Assembly: GCA_964387685.1 (NCBI GenBank)
Contig: CAYLXK010000002.1
Coordinates: 310,001-374,000 of the forward strand
Length of the DNA: 64,000 nt
Direction of reading: 5' to 3'
Source: Bryobacter sp964387685
GTDB taxonomy: Bacteria; Acidobacteriota; Terriglobia; Bryobacterales; Bryobacteraceae
A program made the translations under genes and the position numbers. The first letter of the stretch is position 1, and every line of letters begins with the position of its first letter. The notes under the pieces are model-generated. The model was not told the origin of the DNA. It searched no databases and worked only from the letters and a program-made list of their open reading frames with translations. This document shows positions 58,626 through 64,000 of this stretch, piece after piece.

Positions 58626-59198
58626 TTGCGTCGTGCCGATCCTTTACTGAAGCGCGTGATCGATCAGGCGGGCCCTTGCCGGTTGAAGTCCTACCCGCCG
58701 ACCTTCCATTGGCTGGCGCGCTGTATCGTCTACCAGCAATTATCCGGCAAAGCGGCCAACACAATTTTTGGACGTTTCACGGCGGCTTGCGGGGTACGCA
58801 CCCTGCGCCCGGAGGCGGTGCTTGGCTTGAGCGAAGCGGAGATGCGCGCGGCCGGCCTCAGCGGACAAAAGGCGCGTTACGTGCGAGACTTGGCCGAGAA
58901 GACGGCGGCCAGGCAAGTGCGCTTTTCCCGCTTCCCCAAAATGAGCGACGACGACATCATCGCGGAACTTACCCAGGTAAAGGGCGTGGGCGTCTGGACC
59001 GTGCAGATGTTCCTCATGTTTTCGCTGGGCCGGTTGGACGTTTTTCCGGTGCTAGACCTGGGCGTGCGCAACGGAATGAATCGCGTTTACGAGATCGAGG
59101 CTGGCGCCAAGGCGCCCGAATATGAAGCCATTGCCGAAACCTGGCGGCCCTTCCGCAGCGTCGCGAGTTGGTACATGTGGAGGGCTCTCGAGCTGTAA
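58584..59198 (+). CDS. DNA-3-methyladenine glycosylase II-like
   Basis: The 204-residue protein is of the HhH-GPD superfamily: YQQLSGKAANTIFGRF, a helix-hairpin-helix LTQVKGVGVWTVQMFL and the catalytic Asp in FPVLDLGVRNG. It removes alkylated purines to start base-excision repair. It is the short single-domain type without the AraC-like Ada part. It is followed after 3 bases by the PD40 protein gene. Confidence 0.92.
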   Translation: MSVAVPDESLAVRHLRRADPLLKRVIDQAGPCRLKSYPPTFHWLARCIVYQQLSGKAANTIFGRFTAACGVRTLRPEAVLGLSEAEMRAAGLSGQKARYVRDLAEKTAARQVRFSRFPKMSDDDIIAELTQVKGVGVWTVQMFLMFSLGRLDVFPVLDLGVRNGMNRVYEIEAGAKAPEYEAIAETWRPFRSVASWYMWRALEL

Positions 59199-59201
59199 AC
59201 G

Positions 59202-60854
59202 ATGACGGAAGAATGGCGCGAAGCGCTCGACCACGCTGTCGCGAGTCCTCAACTGGCGGGGGATGAGCAATCGGTTCGACTGTTGCGCGAACTGGTAGCC
59301 GCAAACGAAGGGGGAGCCGCGCCGGCACGGGCCGCGGACTCCTCGGGCGGGCTCAGGCGCCTGCGGGCCCAATTGTACGAATATCAGCAGGCGCATCCCA
59401 ACCGGCGCCGCCATCTGCACCTGCCGAGGAATTCCGCGCAGCTTATCCTACGGGCACCCCGGCACGCAAGATTGGTGCGGGGACGAAGAAGCGCGCGCGG
59501 AGCGGGAATCTGGGTGGGGCTACTGGCCCTGGTACTGGTAGCGGCAGCGGGACTGGGCGTTTACTTGTGGTTACGCTTTGAGACCCAGCGCGAGGCCGAG
59601 ATATTGGCGCTCGGACAGGAAGCGCAGATTGAAAGCTATGCGGTTGCGCCTGGGGGCGACATGGTTGTCTATGCGGACCGCGCCGGGGCGATGTGGAAGA
59701 CCACCGTGGAAGGAAGCGCGCCGGAACGCATCGGCGGAGATGCGCGTGGCCGTTACCCGGCTATTTCCCCCGATGGCGTGCGCGTCGCTTATTGGCGCGG
59801 AGACTCGGCGGAACTGGTGGAGCGCCCGCTAGACGGAGCGGCGGCGGAAACCGTCTTGTTCCGCGCCTCGGCGGCGGGACCGCTGGCCTGGAGCCCAGAT
59901 GGGCGGGCGGTGTATTTTGCGCATGAAGCCGCGCTCGTCTATTTCGAATTGCAAAGCCGGAGCCTGCGCATTGTGGCCGCAAACGGCGCCCATCCGGCAG
60001 TGTCGGCCGCCACCCGGCGGCTGGCCTTCATAAGGCCGAACGGAGTGGGGCGGGTGGAACTTTGGGTGGCCGATCTGGCGGGAGAAAAGGCGAGGCGCGT
60101 GGCGGGGCCTTTGGCGTTTTTCCGTGGGCATGCCTGGTCTCCGGACGGACGCCGCATTTACTTTACGGGCGAACACCAGGGCAGCCGCGGACTGTGGAAG
60201 CTGTCCATCGACGCCGCCGCCAGCCTGGACGCCGCGATTGACAGCGCGCCGGCGGGAGGAGCGTCTTCCACGCAGCCAATACTGGCGAGGGGCAAGGGTG
60301 GCGAAGGCCCTCGCTTGTTTTGGTTGGAAAGAGAGGAAACACGCAAGATTCAACGGCTGGAACTGGGCAAGAGCTGGCGGAACGTGGAGTTGCCCAAGAT
60401 ACCCCTGGGGGCGCCGGAGCTTTCCCCGGACGGAAAGGCCTGGGCGTTGCGCGTGCAGGACTCCACGCGCAACGCCTTGCTGGTGGGGCCGCGGAACCAC
60501 CTGCTGACGCCGGTGGGGATTAGCGTCGAAAGCTCACCCACGTGGACGCCGGACGGCGAGGGCCTTCTGTTTGTCGGCCGGCAAGGCGGCGCGCTGCGAG
60601 TATTTTCTCAAAGCGTCAAAGGGGGATCGCCTGCCGATTTAGGCGCCTGTTCGGAGTCCCCGTCGCTTGGGGAGCTCTGCGCGGCGTCCCAATCGAGCCT
60701 GGCGCGCGGCGCCGCAAGCCTTGCCTTACCGTTCGCGCTGGCCGACGATGTGGACCGGGCGCTAAGCGTTTCGCGCGATGGGCGCACGAGCTTCGCCAAT
60801 TCGATCGAAATCGAAGCGCGCGGCCTCCGCGTTATCCGGCTCCCGCGCGAATAA
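59202..60854 (+). CDS. Membrane-anchored PD40/TolB-like propeller protein
   Basis: The 550-residue protein has a 100-residue basic cytoplasmic N-terminus, one membrane helix (about 101-123, IWVGLLALVLVAAAGLGVYLW) and a periplasmic beta-propeller with PD40 repeats (RYPAISPDGVRVAYW, PLAWSPDGRAVYFA, GHAWSPDGRRIYFTGE, SPTWTPDGEGLLFVG). This is the sensor half of acidobacterial wHTH-TolB or kinase-TolB proteins, but the regulatory domain is not recognisable here. It starts 3 bases after the glycosylase gene. Confidence 0.75.
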   Translation: MTEEWREALDHAVASPQLAGDEQSVRLLRELVAANEGGAAPARAADSSGGLRRLRAQLYEYQQAHPNRRRHLHLPRNSAQLILRAPRHARLVRGRRSARGAGIWVGLLALVLVAAAGLGVYLWLRFETQREAEILALGQEAQIESYAVAPGGDMVVYADRAGAMWKTTVEGSAPERIGGDARGRYPAISPDGVRVAYWRGDSAELVERPLDGAAAETVLFRASAAGPLAWSPDGRAVYFAHEAALVYFELQSRSLRIVAANGAHPAVSAATRRLAFIRPNGVGRVELWVADLAGEKARRVAGPLAFFRGHAWSPDGRRIYFTGEHQGSRGLWKLSIDAAASLDAAIDSAPAGGASSTQPILARGKGGEGPRLFWLEREETRKIQRLELGKSWRNVELPKIPLGAPELSPDGKAWALRVQDSTRNALLVGPRNHLLTPVGISVESSPTWTPDGEGLLFVGRQGGALRVFSQSVKGGSPADLGACSESPSLGELCAASQSSLARGAASLALPFALADDVDRALSVSRDGRTSFANSIEIEARGLRVIRLPRE

Positions 60855-60875
60855 GCGGCGGGATAAAGTAGGTCC

Positions 60876-62276
60876 ATGCCGATTTTGATTCCACGCCGTC
60901 AGGCCATTCTGGCGCCGGGGGCGCTGTGGGCGCAGGCTCGCAACCCACGGCCCAACATCCTTTGGTTGATGGCCGAAGATATTAGCCCGCAATTGGGATG
61001 TTATGGCGAGCCGCTGGTGCAGACTCCCAATTTGGACCGCTTCGCCTCTCAAGGGGCGCGCTACACGCACACGTTCACGACGGCGCCCGTTTGTTCCGCC
61101 AGCCGTTCCGCGCTGGCGACGGGCATGTACCAGACCTCGATCGGCGCGCACAATCACCGCACAGTCAATAAGAAGCCTCTGGCGGCACCCGTTCGCCATC
61201 TCTGCGAGTATCTGCGGGAAGCCGGCTACTATACCGTCTTGAACGCGCCGCCCAAAGGCGCTCGTCGCGAGCCAGGGGTGGGCACAGGCGCCGCCGGTTC
61301 CGGCAAGACCGACTACAACTTCACAATGCAAAATGCTTTCGACGGCGCGGACTGGAGTGAGCGCCGGCCCGGGCAACCTTTCTTTGCGCAGTTGACGATT
61401 CAGGAAAGCCATAAAGGCGTAGGCTGGCCGCTGGGAAGAAAACTGACGCCGCGTATCGATCCCGCCAAGCTGAAGCTGGCGCCCTATTGGCCGGATCACG
61501 AAGTGGCCCGCGACGAGTACGCCAACTACCTCGAGGCTATTCAATTGGTCGACCGCTATGCTGGCGAGGTCCTCGCGCGCCTAGACCGCGAGGGCCTGGC
61601 CGAGAACACGCTGGTCTTTTTCTTTGGCGACAACGGGCAGTGCTTGTTCCGCAGCAAGCAGTTCCTCTATGACGGCGGGATTCACGTGCCGCTGCTGGTG
61701 CGCTGGCCCGGGCAGATCGCTCCTAAACAGGTACGCGACAACTTCGTAAGCGGCATCGACATTACGGCCGCTACGCTGGCCGCGGCCGGCGTCCCCGTGC
61801 CGGCCTATTTGGAAGGCAGAGATTTTCTTTCCCCTAATGCGCGTCCCCGGGATCACATTATCGCCGCACGGGATCGCTGCGATATTGCCGCCGAATGCAT
61901 GCGTTGTGTCCGGGACCGGCAATTCAAATACATACGCAACTTTCTGCCCGGGATTCCCTACCAGCAGGCCAATCCTTACAAGGAGAAGGAATACCCGACG
62001 TGGAATCTGCTGAAGCGCTTGAAAGCCGAAGGAAAACTCAATGCCACCCAAGCGCTCTTTGCGGCCGACGCCAAACCCGTGGAGGAACTTTACGATCTGG
62101 CGGCGGATCCCCACGAAGTAAACAATCTGGCCGGCAACATCGCGCAGGCAGCCCGCCTGACGGCCATGCGGAAGATTTTGGATAGCTGGATTGCGGAAAC
62201 CAACGACCAGGGGATGCGGCTCGAAAATCCCGTGCCGTACATGGACAGCTACCTGGGCCGGGGCAAGGCGGGTTGA
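60876..62276 (+). CDS. Sulfatase family protein
   Basis: The 466-residue protein has ILWLMAEDISPQLGCYG (metal-binding Glu/Asp 34-35), CSASR (73-77; the Cys turned into formylglycine; the usual Pro is Ala, an accepted variant), and FFFGDNGQCLFRSKQFLYDGG. A short signal-like N-terminus is present. The long middle resembles heparan N-sulfatase-like bacterial proteins. It lies directly before a pyruvyl transferase gene, hinting at glycan metabolism. Confidence 0.92.
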   Translation: MPILIPRRQAILAPGALWAQARNPRPNILWLMAEDISPQLGCYGEPLVQTPNLDRFASQGARYTHTFTTAPVCSASRSALATGMYQTSIGAHNHRTVNKKPLAAPVRHLCEYLREAGYYTVLNAPPKGARREPGVGTGAAGSGKTDYNFTMQNAFDGADWSERRPGQPFFAQLTIQESHKGVGWPLGRKLTPRIDPAKLKLAPYWPDHEVARDEYANYLEAIQLVDRYAGEVLARLDREGLAENTLVFFFGDNGQCLFRSKQFLYDGGIHVPLLVRWPGQIAPKQVRDNFVSGIDITAATLAAAGVPVPAYLEGRDFLSPNARPRDHIIAARDRCDIAAECMRCVRDRQFKYIRNFLPGIPYQQANPYKEKEYPTWNLLKRLKAEGKLNATQALFAADAKPVEELYDLAADPHEVNNLAGNIAQAARLTAMRKILDSWIAETNDQGMRLENPVPYMDSYLGRGKAG

Positions 62277-62322
62277 ACCGCGGTCCATCGGTGAAAATGC
62301 GAAATCTACGAATGGAAGCCTA

Positions 62323-63564
62323 ATGAATCGCCGCCACTTTAACAGCACCTTGCTCGCCGCGCCGTTGCTGGCCCAGCGGCCGAAAACCATTCTGCTCCGC
62401 ACCGCCTGGCAGCGCCGCAACATTGGCGATGTCTGCTTCACGCCCGCCATGCTTAGCGCTATCGAGGAGTACCTGCCCGGCACGCACGTCATCTGCTGGA
62501 TGGCCTCGAAACACGACGACGTCGACGCCATGGTCCGCCGGGCTCACCCGAAGGCCGAAATTCTCCATGCGAGTTTCGGCGCCGAGGGCAAGCCGATGGA
62601 CCCGGCGCTCGAGGCTGCTTTCGGCCGCGCGGATTTCTTCCTCTTCAATTCGGGACCCATCTATAGCTACGGCCTCCACGAAGTATATGACTGGAACCGC
62701 TCTATGCCCAATGGCCTCTTCGCCATGTACGCCAAGGAGCGCGGCGTGCCCTATGGCATGTACGGGGAGAGCTTCGACCGCTTCGCCTGGCCTAGCCCCA
62801 TTCTCTTTAAGCGCATCCTGAGCGAAGCCGCTTTTGTCTTCACGCGCGATACCAATTCGCTGGAATACCTTCGCTCGCTGGGCGTGAAGCCGCCCGCTTT
62901 CGACCTCGCCCCCGACATCGCTTTTCACTTCCGCCAGCGGAACGACGCCCCCGCGCGCGCCTTTCTTGCCGCAAAGAATCTTGCCCCCCAGAAGTTTCTG
63001 GTCAGCATCATGCACTACGCCACGATGGACCGGCCAGGGGTCCGCGACTTCGGCGCGAGCCACATGCAGAAGCACCGTGCGGTGCTGGAGCGCTGGATTC
63101 GCGAAACGAAACTGCCCGTGCTGGTCGTGGCCGAGGACGACCGCGAGATCGCGCTCGGCAAGCAATGGCTCATCGATCCCATGCCGCCCGAAATCCAAAA
63201 GAGCATGATCCTTAAAGAGGGCGACTTCTGGCTGCCTGACGAGGCCCTGAGCCTCTACCTCCAGTCCCACTCGCTCTTCACTACGGAGCCGCACTCGATG
63301 ATCTTCTCGCTGGCCAACGGCATCCCTTCGCTCCACGGTTACGACTGGGCCTACGGCCGTAAGGCGCAAATGTTCGAAGACTTCGGCCTGGGCGAATGGG
63401 CCTGGGACCTGCGCAAGACGGAAGCTTCGACCATGGGCGACGCCCTGATGGCTGTTTACAAAGACCGCCCAGCCGCCCTTAAGAAGGTCTTCGCCATCCA
63501 GCAGCGCGTGAAAGCCAAGATGGATCCGGCCTTCGCCACGCTGCGCAGGTCGATGAAGGCCTAG
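62323..63564 (+). CDS. Polysaccharide pyruvyl transferase family protein
   Basis: The ATG at 62323 (MNRRHFNSTLLAAPLLAQRP, export signal; GGAAG before it) gives 413 residues. RTAWQRRNIGDVCFTPAMLSAIE, YGESFDRFAW, FTRDTNSLEYLRSLGV and TTEPHSMIFSLANGIPSL fit the GT-B-like pyruvyl transferase fold (CsaB-like), which adds pyruvate from PEP to glycans. A secretion signal is odd for a PEP-dependent enzyme, as PEP is cytoplasmic. The frame is open upstream, but that part overlaps the sulfatase gene. Confidence 0.8.
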   Translation: MNRRHFNSTLLAAPLLAQRPKTILLRTAWQRRNIGDVCFTPAMLSAIEEYLPGTHVICWMASKHDDVDAMVRRAHPKAEILHASFGAEGKPMDPALEAAFGRADFFLFNSGPIYSYGLHEVYDWNRSMPNGLFAMYAKERGVPYGMYGESFDRFAWPSPILFKRILSEAAFVFTRDTNSLEYLRSLGVKPPAFDLAPDIAFHFRQRNDAPARAFLAAKNLAPQKFLVSIMHYATMDRPGVRDFGASHMQKHRAVLERWIRETKLPVLVVAEDDREIALGKQWLIDPMPPEIQKSMILKEGDFWLPDEALSLYLQSHSLFTTEPHSMIFSLANGIPSLHGYDWAYGRKAQMFEDFGLGEWAWDLRKTEASTMGDALMAVYKDRPAALKKVFAIQQRVKAKMDPAFATLRRSMKA

Positions 63565-63584
63565 CTAAAGCAGCCACCCTAGGC

Positions 63585-63601
63585 GATGTACACTATACAT
63601 C
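63585..63601 (+). promoter_or_regulatory. VapB-type operator overlapping the start codon
   Basis: GATGTA (63585-63590), CACTA, TACATC (63596-63601) is a perfect 6-bp inverted repeat ending at the GTG start. It fits the binding site of a ribbon-helix-helix antitoxin and overlaps possible -10 boxes (TACACT 63589-63594 or TATACA 63594-63599). Confidence 0.5.
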
Positions 63602-63859
63602 GTGAAGCGGACGCAACTCTACCTGGACGAACCGCTATGGGCCGCCCTCCACGCCCAGGCGCGATCTCGAAAAATCACTCTCTCCGAGGTAGTACGGGAA
63701 GCGCTGCGCGAGCGGTATCTAGGTAAAGACGACCAGCGCCGCGCGGCGATGTTGGCCTTTGTGGGAATTCGCAAAAACAAGACGCAAGAGCTTTCTGCAA
63801 CGGAAGAAGTACGTCGTCTGCGTCGAGGTAGCCGGCTGGAGAGATTGCTCGAAAAGTGA
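63602..63859 (+). CDS. vapB: Ribbon-helix-helix antitoxin (VapB-like)
   Basis: The 85-residue protein has the ribbon-helix-helix core KRTQLYLDEPLWAALHAQAR with ITLSEVVREALRERY, as in CopG/Arc-type antitoxins, and a charged C-terminal tail that would wrap the toxin. GTG start without a ribosome site. Its stop overlaps the PIN gene start as GTGA. Confidence 0.85.
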   Translation: MKRTQLYLDEPLWAALHAQARSRKITLSEVVREALRERYLGKDDQRRAAMLAFVGIRKNKTQELSATEEVRRLRRGSRLERLLEK

Positions 63860-64000
63860 TTGTCCTCGTCGATTCCGACATCCTGATTGAGGTATCGCGC
63901 GGGCGCAATGAAAAGGTGCTTTCCCTTTGGCTCCAACTGAGTGAAGCGCGCAACCGCGTGCTTTATTCGCCCGTGAGCGTTGCGGAACTGTGGGCCGGCG
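63856..64000 (+). CDS. vapC: PIN-domain toxin (VapC-like), cut by window end
   Basis: The visible 48 residues begin MIVLVDSDILIEVSRGR, with the first catalytic Asp residues of a PIN ribonuclease, and include YSPVSVAELWAG with the conserved Glu. VapC toxins cut tRNA or rRNA. It is translationally coupled to the antitoxin by GTGA. The rest is outside the window. Confidence 0.85.
   Translation, partial: MIVLVDSDILIEVSRGRNEKVLSLWLQLSEARNRVLYSPVSVAELWAG

Overview
The window reads as acidobacterial DNA, probably from the Solibacter/Bryobacter branch (Bryobacterales). The reasons are a secreted protein with a TIGR03437-type (Solibacter C-terminal) domain, two VWFA-related proteins of the acidobacterial type, an Oar-like TonB-dependent receptor with an N-terminal carboxypeptidase-regulatory domain, a ToxR-type winged-helix membrane protein, PD40/TolB proteins and many small hydrolases. 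Species is not determinable from the sequence alone.

Left third (1 to about 22,735): an integrated mobile island. It ends on the right at a tyrosine recombinase (21399-22502), its excisionase-like partner, a cluster of GGTGTGAC repeats and the 3' end of a tRNA-Leu(CAG) gene (22736-22822, minus strand). It carries part of a conjugative type IV secretion system on the minus strand: MoxR ATPase, lytic transglycosylase, VirB9/TrbG, VirB10/TrbI, a membrane-anchored tandem AAA ATPase, then VirB2/TrbC-like pilin and a cut-off membrane protein. Inside this block, in the opposite direction, sits a two-gene module (1282-5977): a GHKL (MutL/MORC-type) ATPase with a C-terminal PD-(D/E)xK-like domain, and a superfamily 2 helicase that also ends in a PD-(D/E)xK-like domain. 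This is the best candidate in the window for an unnamed anti-phage or anti-plasmid system. Other cargo: a terpene-cyclase-fold protein with a DUF362 protein, a TIGR03437 secreted protein, two related Myb/MerR-like HTH proteins around an internally duplicated unknown protein, and an AbiE toxin-antitoxin pair bracketed by a 15-bp repeat.

Middle (22,823 to 36,400): chromosome. A stand-alone Cas6 lies upstream of an ECF sigma / anti-sigma / DUF3106 operon. Next come PhoD phosphatase, a doubly broken secreted-protein pseudogene, a Uma2 nuclease, a large TonB receptor, a one-chain wHTH-TM-PEGA-SUMF1-hydrolase protein, an ankyrin protein with a CxxCH motif and a cyclase-like C-terminus, and an acetyltransferase.

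Right (36,400 to 64,000): a Gly/Asn-rich secreted protein, two sulfatases, an S9 peptidase with a creatininase, and a phosphonate-use locus (PhnZ-like HD protein upstream; OPA-type transporter, FAD amine oxidase and PhnX as a tight operon) that lacks the usual PhnW transaminase. It also holds a class A beta-lactamase, DUF418 and other membrane proteins, a KdgK-like sugar kinase, two VWFA proteins, an S24/LexA-like protein, a LysR regulator, an RmlD-like reductase, a 3-methyladenine DNA glycosylase, a polysaccharide pyruvyl transferase and a VapBC pair cut by the window end. No CRISPR array, rRNA or complete insertion sequence was seen.
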